NCBI GenBank assembly: GCA_029747015.1
Contig: JAKOGI010000449.1
Coordinates: 303,501-367,500, forward strand
DNA from: Carnegiea gigantea
Taxonomy: Eukaryota; Streptophyta; Magnoliopsida; Caryophyllales; Cactaceae
Length of the DNA stretch: 64,000 nt
Direction: 5' to 3'
The notes under the pieces were generated by a model, which had not been told where the DNA came from, did not search any database, and saw only the letters and a program-made list of their open reading frames with translations. Position 1 is the stretch's first letter; each line of letters begins with the position of its first letter. The position numbers and the translations under genes are program-made. Shown here piece by piece: positions 46,601-57,955 of the stretch.

Positions 46601-47277
46601 ATGCAACCGTTCGGACAACAATCAATTTCCTGAACATCCATACCTAAATCTCTCACTTTTCTGAGTTGCTGATGATAATTTTTTGGAATGCCACTTTCAG
46701 AAGGGCATATGTCTTTCATCAGGTCAACAACTTCATTGAAACAACGTTGAGACATGTTGTTCCCCGATTTAATACTAAGCAGTCTCACAGATGTTTCAAG
46801 TTCAGTTATGTTGCACCCTTCATATAACGGTTTTTGGGCAGACTCAAGCATAGTATAAAATGCCTCAGGATTTGCGTCCTGATGGCTACTCATGTTTATT
46901 TCATTAACTTGGAAGGCAGCATGAAGCATGTTCTCCATATGATTATGATCGGTGTGATCGTAATCAAAATTCATAGAATGTGAAGTACTTGCACCCCCTG
47001 CTTCCGAATTATCTTCTTCCCCATGACTTGTCCAATACCAATAATTCTTCACAAACCCCTTTCTATACAAATGAGACTTTACAACATCAGGTGTAAAATA
47101 TTGCATATTTTTGCACTTCGCACATGGACATCTATAAACTCCATTAACTCTATACTCCTCTTGATTTCGTGCAAATTCATCAAACATATTAATTCCCATC
47201 AACCACTCATCTCTAAGTCCATGTCCATTAGGATTTCTTCTTCTGTACATCCATTGACGATGCAACGGTCCATCCAT
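43653..47277 (-). CDS. CACTA TNP2/TNPD transposase, 3 exons, about 1150 aa
   Basis: Exons 47277-44705, 44616-44517 and 44432-43653 join in phase with good donors (GTAAGT twice) and acceptors, giving 1151 codons with stop. Residues 4-75 are the transposase-associated zinc-binding domain (YRCPCAKC, later His). The TNP2 core follows, with LGLCADGFTPF at about 330, DFPAYGMLSGWSTHG at about 425 and LDVMHIEKN at about 552, the expected acidic catalytic positions. A DUF4218-like region (HVFLENLLPVAF to YPFERYFGWMK) covers about 660-760. Exon 3 adds a DUF4216-like domain (VNSYRVFNDERHDF, later LFNCEWFDP) and a long Asp/Glu tail. No stop or shift breaks it. It is the strand-transfer enzyme of the element. 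Confidence 0.92.
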
Positions 47278-47364
47278 ATCTTCCTAATATAATTGCCTTA
47301 ACTGTTATGTAAACTACAACCAATTATAATAAACATTTTTTAGAAATCTATTTAACCAGCTCAA

Positions 47365-47365
47365 C

Positions 47366-47446
<81 letters not shown>
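47365..47446. repeat. (TA)n microsatellite in CACTA
   Basis: About 80 bases of TA with one early CA interruption. It lies in the probable leader intron upstream of the transposase start. Confidence 0.95.
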
Positions 47447-47447
<1 letters not shown>

Positions 47448-47599
47448 CATAAATATATATTTTATAATATGTTATAATATATACTTAACATTGTTATACT
47501 ATTTTACTCTATTTGTTCAAATAAATACACTTGATAAACAAACTTAAATTTGAATGTAATTCACATCCATATTTTACGACACAAATAAAGTACATAGAA

Positions 47600-48830
47600 C
47601 ACATTATAAAAAATTAAATCAAACCTCAAAAAACATTCATGGCTTACATATTTAACATTTTATAATGAACAAACTTGTTGCACTTAAATTATTCACTTTA
47701 ATAAAACATAATATACATGCTTAACATATTTAACATTTTCAAATAACAAAATAATTATTACAGATCTACATACTTAACATGTTTTACTCCACTTATTGTA
47801 ATATACATATTTAATAAATTAAATAAAAAATAAATTATTCAAACTAAACAAATTACAAAAAATTAAATCATACCTCAAAAAACATTCATGCCTAACATAT
47901 TTAACATTTTATAATAAACAAACAATTATTGCAGATCTACATACTTAACACGTTTTAGTTCACTTATTCTAATATACATATTTAATAAATTAATTAAAAA
48001 ACTAACGTTATTCAAATTTATATTCAACGGATAAAATAAATTATTCAAACTAAACAAATTATAAAAAATTAAATCATACCTCAACAAACATTCATGCCTA
48101 ACATATTTAACATTTTATAATAAACAAACTTGTTTCATTTAAATTATTCACTTTAAGAAAACATAATATACATGCTTAACATACTTAACATTTTCAAATA
48201 ACCAAATAATTATTGCAAATCTACATACTCAACACGTTTTACTTCACTTATTCTAAAAAACTAACGTTATATAAATTTATATTCAACGGAAAAAATAAAT
48301 TATTGAAACTAAACATTCATGCCTAACATATTTAACATTTGATAATAAACAAACTTGTTTTATTTAAATTGTTCACTTTAATCAAACATAATATACATGC
48401 TTAACATATTTAACATTTTCAAATAACCAAATAATTATTACAGATCTACATACTGAACACGTTTTACTTCACTTATTCTAAAAAACTAACGTTATATAAA
48501 TTTATATTCAATGAGAAAAATAAATTATTCAAACTAAACAAATTATAAAAAATTAAATCATACCTCCAAAAACATTCATGCCTAACATATTTAATATTTG
48601 ATTATAAACAAACTTGTTTCATTTAAATTATTCATTTTAATAAAACATAATATATATGCTTAACATATTTAACATTTTCAAATAACCAAATAATTATTAC
48701 AGATCTACATACTTAACATGCTTTACTCCACTTATTCTAACATACATATTTAATAAATTAAATAAAAAACTAACGTTATTCAAATTTATATTCAACGGAA
48801 AAAATAATTATTCAAACAAAACAAACATGT
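47600..48830. repeat. About 230-bp tandem array in CACTA
   Basis: Five diverged direct copies. Landmarks recur near 47628, 47885, 48089, 48313 and 48575 (AAACATTCATG.CTAACATATT) and are followed by TGCTTAACATATTTAACATTT, CAGATCTACATAC and CTAACGTTAT in the same order. Spacing varies from about 200 to 260 because of internal deletions. It is very AT-rich with no coding frame. Confidence 0.8.
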
Positions 48831-49234
48831 TTCTGCTAATTTTCATATACCCGAAAAATGAACATCACATATCAAATTAACACAACTTGAAAGCGGAACA
48901 ATTCTACTAACCTTCGCACACCCGAAAAATCAATCTGATTACAGACGGTGACGACACTAGCGGTGGCACTGGCGGCGACAAAACGTGAAAAACAAAGACC
49001 GTAAAAATTATCAATTAACTTAACAATTTCAATTTCAAACAATAAATTAAGCAAAAATATCACTTACCGTTAAATTTTTCGATGATCAAAACCTTGAAAT
49101 CTCACTTTCTCTCTCTTCCTCCTTCTCCCTCTCTCCTTTTTCGAACACTTTCTCTCTCTATTTCTCCACAAACCGCTCGAAATCTCACCCCTCCCCCCCA
49201 ATTTAAAGCCGGGCAAACGGGGTCGAGATCCGCG

Positions 49235-49525
49235 CGGAATTCCGACGGAATTACCGACGGATTCCGACGGATTCCGACGGAATTCCGTCGGAAATTCCGT
49301 CGGAAATTCCGACGGAACTCTGCCCCGACGGAATTCCCGTCGGAATTTCGAATTTCCGACGGAACTCCGTCGGAAATTCCGTCGGAATTCTTCCGACGGA
49401 ATATTTCTTCCGTCGGAAAATCCGTCGGAAATTTAATTTTCCGTCGGAGTTCGTCTGAAATTCCGTCGGTTTGTCTGCAATTTTTCCGACGCTGTCTGAC
49501 GCGTCGCTTTGTCCGTCGGAGTTGA
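49235..49525. repeat. CACTA right subterminal repeats
   Basis: The same CCGACGGAA/TTCCGTCGG units as the left end, densest at 49235-49440, and continuing to within about 25 bases of the terminus. They overlap the region where the minus-strand leader transcript would start. Confidence 0.85.
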
Positions 49526-49545
49526 ACTACGTTTTTGTAGTGTTG

Positions 49546-50156
49546 ATTCACCAAAATGTCCAGCTAAGGAACCACCATGAACTTCTCTAGTTAGGAGCTC
49601 ACGGGTGCTACACTTAGGAATACATAATCGTACTCCTTTGAACAAGTAGCCCTCTTGGACTAAGAAATCCCCCTTGAGGTGCTTCAAGCACATAGAATAC
49701 AAGTCCCCAAGGTCTTCATCATCAGGATATAAACTTTTAAGATGCTCAAGACCGAGAATAAGAGCATCCAATTAGAACAAACGGAGATGCCTCCTTGATA
49801 ATGCATCTGCACCTTGATTCAACTTTTTAGACTTGTGCTTAATGGTGAAGTGGAATGACCAAAGGAACTCAACCCATTTAGCATGGCATGAGTTAAGCTT
49901 GTATTGGCCTTGAATATACTTCAACTTCATGATCAGAATGTAATATAAACTCACTAGCCACTAAGTAATGGCTCCAATGCTCTAAACACCGAATAATAGC
50001 ATAGGATTCCTTGTCATAAGTGGAGTACTTCCTTCTTGAATCACATAATTTCTCACTAAAGAAGGTTAATAGTTTACCTTTTTGAGTAAGAACACCACCA
50101 ATTCTCACTCCAAATGCATCACATTCAACTTCAAAAACTTTCTCAAAGCATGGCAA
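49546..50156 (-). pseudogene. Gypsy-2 RNase H and integrase N-terminus
   Basis: RNase H (50156-49772) shows VECDAFGVRIGGVL, KLLTFFSEKL, YSTYDKESYAI and a broken HSDHE, then [11 protein letters not shown] and GADALSRRH. The following piece (49771-49546) is the linker and the start of integrase, with CLKHLKGDFLVQEGYLFKG and the zinc-finger His in REVHGGSLAGHFGES. It then meets the CACTA end at 49542. One frameshift near 49910 splits RNase H. Confidence 0.85.
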
Positions 50157-50158
50157 GG

Positions 50159-51010
50159 CTAAACAGGTGCTTGAGTTAGTCTTTTCTTCACTTTTTCAAA
50201 GGCAGATTGTGCTTTGGGAGTCCATTTGAAGGGTGTTCCCTTAAGCATTTCAGTCATGTGGGCCATTATAGTGCTGAAGTTTCGAATAAACCTCCTATAA
50301 AAGGAAGCTAATCCATGAAAACTTCGAGCATCATAAATGCTTTGAGGTTGAGGCCAATACCGTACTGCTTCCAATTTGCTCTCATCTACCTTTATGCCTT
50401 CTTCAGAAACAATGTAACCTAAGAATGTAACTTTATGAGTGAAGAAAGTACATTTCTTAAGGTTACCATACAACTTCTCACGTTTAAGAACAAGCACAAC
50501 TTGATTAAGATGATCTTGATGTGTTTGCTCGTCCTTAGAGTAAATCAGAATGTCATCGAAGTAGACCACCACAAACTTATCAATGTAAGGCTTGAATACT
50601 TGATTCATTAACCTCATGAATGTGCTAGGAGCATTAGAAAGACCAAATGGCATGACAAGCCATTCATATAAACCACCTTTAGTCTAGAAAGCCGTCTTCC
50701 ATTCATCTCTTTCTCGAATTCTGATTTGGTAGTATCCACTTCTCAGATCAATCTTTGAAAATACTTTTGATCTATGTAACTCATCTAGCATATCTTCAAG
50801 TCTAGGTATGGGATACCTATACTTGATTGTGATTTTGTTTATGGCTCTGCTATCCACACACATTCATTGGCTGCCATCTTTCTTAGGAACCAGTAAGGCA
50901 GGTTCGGCACAAGGGCTTAAGGACTCACGTACAAGCCCCTTTGACATTAACTCTTCAACTTACCTTTGAATCTCCATGGTTTCCTTTGGGTTCATCCTAT
51001 GCTAGATTGA
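50159..51010 (-). pseudogene. Gypsy-2 reverse transcriptase
   Basis: The C-terminal two-thirds is open (50653-50159), with [20 protein letters not shown], the YFDD catalytic box within [31 protein letters not shown] and [17 protein letters not shown]. The N-terminal third (about 51010-50660) keeps [25 protein letters not shown] and [13 protein letters not shown] but has at least two point stops (near 50680 and 50860). Few lesions overall. Confidence 0.88.
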
Positions 51011-51293
51011 ACTAGGAATTAGATCAATGTGATGTTGGATATCTCTTTTAGGAGGTACATGGGTATCTCCTCAGGAAACAAGTGATAGAACTTTTGTATG
51101 AGTGATTTGGCAATGGGGTGAGTAGGCATAGATGTTTCTGGTTCATTTTGAATGTTTAGGATCCATTCTTTAAAAGCCTTAAATTCATGATATGAGGCCT
51201 TTAAAAAAGGTTCTCTAAATGATAGCAAACAACCGGAATGATCAAGTTTTTTTATGGGTTTGTTTTTGAGGAGTTCGGATGGTGATAAGGGCT

Positions 51294-51635
51294 TTAAGGT
51301 AATCTTCTTTCCTCCTTTAGAAAAGGAGTATGTATTCTGAAAACCATCATACAGTACTTCCTATCATACAACCATGGCCTGCCCAGCAAAACATGGCATG
51401 CATCCGTGGATATAACATCATACCAAAGCTCATCTTGGTAGCTCTTACCAATGGACAAGGAAATGAGGCACTGTGAGTTAACTTGTGGTCCCTTGCTTTG
51501 GTTTAGCCATTGAATGCTGTAAGGATGGGGATGGGCCATAGCTTGCAAGCCTAGTTTCTCAATGATACTAAGAGAAACTACATTAGCAGAACTCCCACCA
51601 TCAATGATCGAAGAACAAACATTGTCTTGAACCAT
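51294..51635 (-). pseudogene. Gypsy-2 protease
   Basis: A 113-codon open piece with IDGGSSANVVSLSIIEKLGL, where the usual D-S/T-G is D-G-G, as is common in this gypsy group, and CHVLLGRPWLYDR, the conserved 'LGRPW' segment of gypsy proteases. Spacer ORF 51228-51019 lies between it and the reverse transcriptase. Confidence 0.8.
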
Positions 51636-51869
51636 GCACCTTGTATGAAAGATGTTATCTCTTTGCTCATCTTTAGCTCCTTTCTAGCTGTTCAAGACTC
51701 TTCTCAAAACTAACATTTCACCCTCATCAACTTCTTCTTTAACCTTCTCTAGGTTTTCCTCAAGGTTTTCTTCATTTTCACCTTCAATTTCCTCCTCTTT
51801 CTCTTGTTCATTCACGGCTCTCCATTCAGCTAATGAAATAACTTTTCTGTTTGGACAATTCGAGGCTAT

Positions 51870-52884
51870 GTGGCCTAATCCTTAGCACTTGAAGCATCTT
51901 CTAGTGCTCATGGGATTGGGATTAGGTCTGGTTGGGGGTGCTTGGGCCTTTTGTGAAGTTAGGGTTCTTTTTGGATTGGAAGGGAAAGGATTTGTAGGCT
52001 TATGAGGTGGAGTAGAACTCCTGTTGTTAAAGGGTGTGTTTTGGGTATAAGGCTTGGAATTCTGAGGTTTAAAGGCCTGTTTAGCCTTCTTTTGTTGTTC
52101 CACTTTGTGAGCTAGCACGCACACCTCATCAAAAGAAGTATAAGCTTGTAATTCAACAACATTAGAATACTTAGGATCAAGTCCTCCAAAGTATCTAACT
52201 ATTGTTTGTTGGCTCTTGTAAATCACATTTAATCACAAGCTTTTCGAATTCCCTAATGTATTCTTCAATGCTTAGATTGTCTTGGTTTAGATTATGAAGT
52301 TGAGAATAGCAATCTTGTACATAAGTAGGTGGAAGAAACCTAGCTTGTAGCTTAGATTTCATCTTTTCCCAAGTTCTGATTTTAGACTTCCGTTCTCTAA
52401 CTCTTTTAGCACACAAGTTAGTTCACCAAAGAGAAGCATACTTACGAAGTCTTAAGGCCACCAACTTGACTTTCTTATCTTCAGGAACGTCCTTGTACTC
52501 AAAAACTCTTTCCACCGTGTGTAACAAATCCAAAAACTCTTCTGGATCAAGCTTGCCTTCATATTCTGGAATTTCAACTCTAAAATCATTAGAGTTTGCT
52601 TGCATTCGTGGTTCTTACCTAACCATTCTTACTGGTTCATTCTAACTCGATGAATCAAGAGTACGGCTAAACACTTGTTCTTGCCTCCTTGGTTCGGCTT
52701 GGAGAGGTTCTTCACACATCTTCTGCTTTTGCTTCAGAAAAGCACCCAACTGTTTGCGTAGGTACTCATTCTGAGCCTTTAATTTTTGATTAGAACTCTT
52801 GAGTTCTTGATTGGAAGAACTAATCTCATGATTACTCTTCAAAATAGCATCAAGTTTCTCTTCTGAGCATAAACTAGTACTCAT
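51870..52884 (-). pseudogene. Gypsy-2 gag
   Basis: The N-terminal piece (52884-52642) is a predicted coiled coil of Ser/Asn/Glu/Leu repeats (NQELKSSNQKLKAQNEYL). Capsid follows in two frames: EYEGKLDPEEFLDLLHTVER...LRKYASLW (52605-52423), then RTWEKMKSKLQARFLPP and LSIEEYIREFEKLV (52416-52195). The piece 52226-51882 ends with a Pro/Asn-rich linker and the start of a zinc knuckle (RRCFKC) that continues over a stop near 51885. Three breaks inactivate it. Confidence 0.85.
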
Positions 52885-52990
52885 GTTGTAACCGATTTAA
52901 GAGTAGAATAGAAATGAAGTTTGTGTTTGAGAAATGTGTTTAAGATTGAATTTGGATGCGTGGGGAGTATACCAGGGCAAGGAGAAACTT

Positions 52991-53003
52991 AGCTCTGATA
53001 CCA
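52991..53003 (-). promoter_or_regulatory. Gypsy-2 primer-binding site
   Basis: Minus strand TGGTATCAGAGCT matches the 3' end complement of plant initiator-Met tRNA. It lies 4 bases from the LTR edge at 53008. Confidence 0.9.
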
Positions 53004-53007
53004 AATA

Positions 53008-54287
53008 TGATGTAAAGCTCAAACGATTAAGCTTACAATCAAAGGAATGCAAAGAAATAAGCAAAGTACTCATGGTTCTTCACTAGGTTTCAATGAATCC
53101 GAAACTGAAATGGATAAATGAGATAGAGCTAAACTTGAGTTTTGGATACAGAATCACCACCAAAACCAAGATTAGGGCCCCTAAACTTGATTAAGATACA
53201 GAAATCACCACTTAAATAAGATTAGAACTAAGCTTGAACACCACCTTAATCGGCCTAGTTAAGGATAAGCAAGTTTAGTATTTTTGGTATCAAGGAGCAA
53301 TGCTCTCTTTTCTCTCTAAAAATCACAAAATCTGATTCACCACATAAAAGAGTACAAGCCATATAGCTAAGTAAGCAAGCATGTAAGCGGCTCTAGCCTA
53401 GGGACTGAGGTTCCTTCACAATTAGGAAACCTCTTAAACAAGCTTAGTTCACAGTTTAAGCGAACCCGTGTCATCCTAGCTAATTACAGCCCTAATCCTT
53501 GCTAATTACAAGCATTGCCTCTATTTTAACCAATCAGAATTAAAGCTTACATGAATATGAAGTAAGTAAGCAAGAAAATACATAAGCAAGTAGCTCCTAA
53601 CATGTGAGAGAAAAAGAAGAAAAGTAGCTTGTCTCCGGGTTACTTCACTGCTGGCCAATGGCTAAAGTCTGCCTTTCTTTACTTTTTTTCATTGGTTTGC
53701 TGGGTGGTTCTTCCATGATTGTGTCCAACTGCCTTCTAAAAACCTGATCATGTAGCTAGACTAGGATTGGATGTGATTAAAGCAATCAACCACCAAATGC
53801 ACCAATTAGGTGCAACCGCACTGCTGCAGGCAGAATGCAGGGTCTGATTGGAGGCCACGTTTCCTAGGGCAAACGTAGGCATAACTCAGCTTGCAATGCA
53901 TGGTTGGAACGCTTGAGAAGTCTTCTAATATCTCCAGGTGGAATTATTCAATTTAGGGCTCATTTGCCTACCCAAAAGATCAAAATACTCAGACTGAAAG
54001 ATTGACCTGATTCTTCAACTTCCACTTGACTTAACTTGATTTAATCACTTTGACTAGGTAGTTAATATCTTGAGGACCCAAAATATACAAAAATTCAAGA
54101 CTTAAACGTCATGAAGGCCTCAGTAATTAGAAACACAAAACTAGGCTTGAAAACTATTTTGAACCCATTTGCATCTGTTTGTGCTTCTTGCAAAATGTGA
54201 GCCATCTTTTGGACTTAGGAACTTGTTCTTGGATGTTCTGGACTTGTTTGATCATGAACAAGGTCTTGGCTTGGTAGGACTCCATCA
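53008..54287 (-). repeat. Gypsy-2 5' LTR (1.28 kb)
   Basis: Direct repeat partner of 38591-39898 with single-base changes and small indels. Its outer edge is followed at once by copia RT sequence. Confidence 0.9.
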
Positions 54288-56160
54288 TCCTTTGATACTT
54301 AACCAATGGGTTAGTCCATATAAATCTCTTCTTAGAGATTACCATTTAGGAAAGCAGTCTTTACGTCCATTTCAAACAACTCAAAAGCACTAGAAGTAGC
54401 CGGGCCTGAACTTATCGATCAAATGATCTGCCCGACGTTTTATCTTGAAAAACTCATTTGTTTTCTATGGACTTGCGTCAGGGTGGAGGATCAATGAGTT
54501 CTCAATCTTTTTCTTGTCATTGAGTCCATCTCATCGCTCATGGTATTCATCCACTCCCTATGATTTGGTAAATCAACTTCTTAAAAAGAGGTAGGATCCT
54601 CACCTCCCAAGGAAGTGCATAGAAAAACAATCTCTTCCATGCCCACTACTTTAGATCCTGGGACCTTCATTATTTATCTGCCTAGTTGAGAAGTCCCTCC
54701 CCCTTTCTCGATGAGGTATGGGACCAGGAATCCCTCCTCCTTTCTCTAAGAGGTATGGAACCCTGAGCACAAAGAGAAAATTACTTTTACTTTTCATTGA
54801 AGGTGAGATCCTAAGCGTGCGGACTAACTGCATGTTCAGGAATGAGAGTTTGAGGATAAACCTCATTCTTAAGCGGACTCTCCTTAACATTTGGAGATTG
54901 AGGACATATCACATTCTCCTTAACAAACAAACCTTCGCCATTTATATCAAACAAGGAAGGTTTACCATCCTCAGTGACTTAGTGAGAGTTTAAATCCTCC
55001 CCCTCACTGAGAGATGGTTGAAGGTCTTGTTGTAACTCATACAAATTGAGTTCCCTTTAAAATTTCACCAAAAGCTTGGGAACTTATCCTCGAGTAAATC
55101 AGCACTACAGGAATTCATTTCACGAAAAAGATATTTACGAACTCGATTGGCTCGAAGAGTTCTAGTATATCATTCCACTTGAGTCATACTTCCGCTATAA
55201 GTTATATGAACACATCAAGTACCTAATAGTGGTGAGATAATAGGTATACATACCTATATCATGAATAATATATCGCTCTATGATATGCTTTCACATTCAT
55301 GGCCCGCATATGTCTGGAGTGAGTGAACACTAAGGGATTTGATGCCCTTGCAACTTTACAGAAAGATTTCATATTGGTTTACTAGCTCGACATAACTCAT
55401 ACCTTGCAACTTAAGCTTAGTGAGTTGGTCTTAAAAGACCATCTTTAGCTAGTTTGTTAACTCTACCTTGACCGCCATGGTCGAGGCGAGCATGCCTAAA
55501 ATAGAAAGTCGAAAATAACGTAAAGATGGAAGACGTCTTGTTTCGTCCAAAACATTGAAAACACCTTTCAATGTGATTTGGCCAAACAAATTGCCATTGT
55601 ATACGATATCTAAGACATCTAGACGAAAATTAAAGAGAAAACTAATCTCATAAACAAAAGACACAAGGGAACATCGCATCCCAGCTGCACAGAGAGCATG
55701 ATAAAGAAGAGACATAGTCCCTTCATGGAGTTTTAGATGATATACCCTTAATTTAAGGACATCTTCTTCATCGCCGTTACCTAAAATGATATTTTTTGAA
55801 GCCACCGGGTAGCGATGAAACCTCACAAAATCAATGCGATCTTGAACTATGTGCTTGGTTGCTTCCGTCTACAATCCAATAAGAATCATAATTGGCAACT
55901 GATGCTTAGAAGCACACATATTATCCAAGAGCAACTGTGAAAGAAGGTACCTCAGTAGGCTCAGGACAATCCCAAGCGTAGGGTCCCTTATTTCCAAAGT
56001 TATAACACTTCACACGTGCTATATGCATCTCTTTATTTCCCTTAGCCTTTTTCCCTTTTGTAATATCAACCTTAGGTCCAGAACTTTATGAGAAAATGAA
56101 TCTGGATGAACCTAATACTGAGCTAATCCCACATGTACTCAACAATGGGATAACTTTCAA
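54288..56160 (-). pseudogene. Ty1/copia gag end, protease, integrase, RT start
   Basis: Right half of the copia element. TAFLNG of the RT lies at 54342-54359, and reading on across the gypsy insertion continues into 38590. Integrase-region DNA between about 54400 and 55400 is badly decayed. The piece 55826-55449 follows the protease, with NIILGNGDEEDVLKL, CSLVSFVYEI and YNGNLFG. The preceding active-site segment (about 55830-55870) reads WIVDG with a small deletion where WIVDSGA is expected. A damaged zinc knuckle (KCYNFGNKG...CPEP) lies at about 55955-56010. Confidence 0.75.
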
Positions 56161-57955
56161 TTCCTTCACTAGATCGTTATCGATATAATATAACAAAGTA
56201 AAATAGCATGTTGATTAACCCATTCTCGAATCATTTTTGGTATGCCTTTAAGTTTCCTCGATATTGCTCACTAGCGGTACCATCTTTGCCATTCTAGAAG
56301 ACCTAAAACTTAGCAATTGTTCTAACACTCCACGCTCGTTCAGAAGAAACTAAATCTTCTAACACTGTGTGTCATAGTTAGCGCTATCAAGCTATTCATG
56401 GGTAAATAAATTACCAACCACATTTCCATTACCATATCTAGAAGTATATATTTTAAAAGATGGACATTAGGCATATTTTCAAATAATTAAATCATCAAAT
56501 ACTCCATCATTCATGTTACATGATCCAAAATTTCACTAAACTCATAATCATCACATACAAACGCAAATTAGAAGTTTTTATAATTTAATTATCACATTTT
56601 TCCATAAAACAAAATTTATGGAGAACATTATGGTTAAGCTAATAAACATATCAGAAATATCACAAAGATATTCAACTTTATCATGTAAACTAAATTTACA
56701 TGAAGTTATCTCATTACATAAAATGAATTCGTATAACCACTAATATGTCATTTAAAACTCTATCAATTACATATCAACCATAAAATTCAGATTATTATAT
56801 ACAATGTATTTATATAATAAAATGAATCTTTATTGCGAAACATATTTGAATAATAACATGTTACAAAAGAAATTTATTAAAGCCCAAGGAACATTATATA
56901 AAACATATTTGCATAATCATAAATAACATGAAACTTATTCAAATGTCACTCACAAATCATAAAACACATTCATAATTTTATAAATTTAGATTTTATGAAA
57001 CAAGTTCATAAAATATTCCTAAATTACATAATTAATTGAAAACATGAAACGAATTCATATTTATTAATTTGGGCAAGGAAACAATGCTAAAACCAACTAG
57101 CAAATTTACTACAACTCATGTACTTCGTATATATATATCACACATTTATTTAACATTACTAATTAGTGATTGACATGAAACATATTTATGTAATCGAATA
57201 GAACATATTTATTCAACATAATTGGTAAAATGAAATATATCCAAATATTAATCGTAATTGATTATATAGAACAGATCCATATAATATTAAAATTTGAATG
57301 AAACTAATTCATAGCAAAACTCACTAATTATATAGAATGTATTCATATAATATTGCAAATTTAAAATTCATAAAACAAATTCATAAAATAATCAAATACC
57401 CTATTTATCCAAATAATGATATGAAACTTATTCATATAGAGCTTCACGAATTATTTTTATTGATTATAATAATGACAGAACAATTAACTGATTCATAATT
57501 GCTCATGTTTTTACATAAAATTATTACATCATAAAACATATTCATGTAACTGAGTATTATATAAAACATATTTATATAATATAAGCTATAACATATGAAA
57601 CATATTCATTTACAGACCAAGGGGGTTCAACATTAGTCTAAATATCACATAGATATTTATTGAATTTGTGTAAAACAAATTTACATCATACTAATCTTAT
57701 ATGTGAAACAAATTCATAAAACATTAATCCAATTGATTATTTACTAGTCACTCGGTGTGAAAATTTTATGTTGATGCATATATAAAATGAATTTATATAT
57801 GACATTAAACATATTAATGTTTTCATAACGAATTCATGCATTCTGAATTAAAACTAATTTGAAATCTCAATTCAACGAATGAACTAACTACATAAACCAT
57901 ATCAACTTGTACAAAATCATAATTCAACTAGGAATCACGCCATAACCAATAATCT
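56161..57955 (-). other. Copia gag remnant and AT-rich repeats
   Basis: The first few hundred bases are decayed gag. From about 56500 to 57950 no frame is open. The word ATGAAACATATTCATATAAT and variants recur many times at irregular spacing, giving an AT-rich, partly palindromic (CATATTCATATA) field. I see no gene here. Confidence 0.5.

Larger units (their letters stand above)
47278..49230 (-). promoter_or_regulatory. CACTA 5' leader region with shared intron
   Basis: No coding sequence. On the minus strand a consensus donor (AACG|GTAAGTG) lies at 49067. An acceptor (ATTAG|GAAGAT) lies at 47284, six bases before the TNP2 ATG, and a second acceptor (TTGTTAG|ATG) lies exactly at the TNPA start, 43497. 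One leader exon ending at 49068 could therefore be spliced to either gene. The intron would hold the TA run and the tandem array. Another donor-like GAAG|GTTAGT is near 48911. Confidence 0.5.
40944..49542 (-). mobile_element. CACTA (En/Spm) transposon, 8.6 kb, apparently intact
   Basis: The ends are CACTACAAAAA and TTTTTGTAGTG, flanked on both sides by TTG, a perfect 3-bp target duplication. Subterminal blocks (40967-41312 and 49235-49525) are packed with TTCCGACGGAA/TTCCGTCGGAA. Two minus-strand genes are fully open after GT-AG splicing: a TNP2-type transposase (47277-43653) and a TNPA/Ptta-like protein (43496-41617). Excision of the element with one TTG restores an open integrase frame in Gypsy-2 ([16 protein letters not shown]). 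Intact ends, duplication and both genes suggest a recent, possibly autonomous copy. Confidence 0.93.
38591..54287 (-). mobile_element. Ty3/gypsy element nested in copia (Gypsy-2)
   Basis: Two LTRs enclose gag, protease, RT, RNase H and integrase in gypsy order on the minus strand. A primer-binding site TGGTATCAGAGCT lies at 52991-53003. The wording of RT, RNase H and integrase is chromovirus-like ([18 protein letters not shown]), but no chromodomain was identified. Removing the element restores continuous copia coding between 38590 and 54288. Flanks CCCTT and TCCTT give a 5-bp target duplication with one mismatch. The CACTA transposon at 40944-49542 lies inside its integrase. Without that insert the element would be about 7.1 kb. 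Confidence 0.88.

Noticed and set aside
54651..54993. ORFs at 54651-54890 (-) and 54718-54993 (+)
   Set aside because: They overlap each other in decayed copia integrase sequence and show no motif in either frame.
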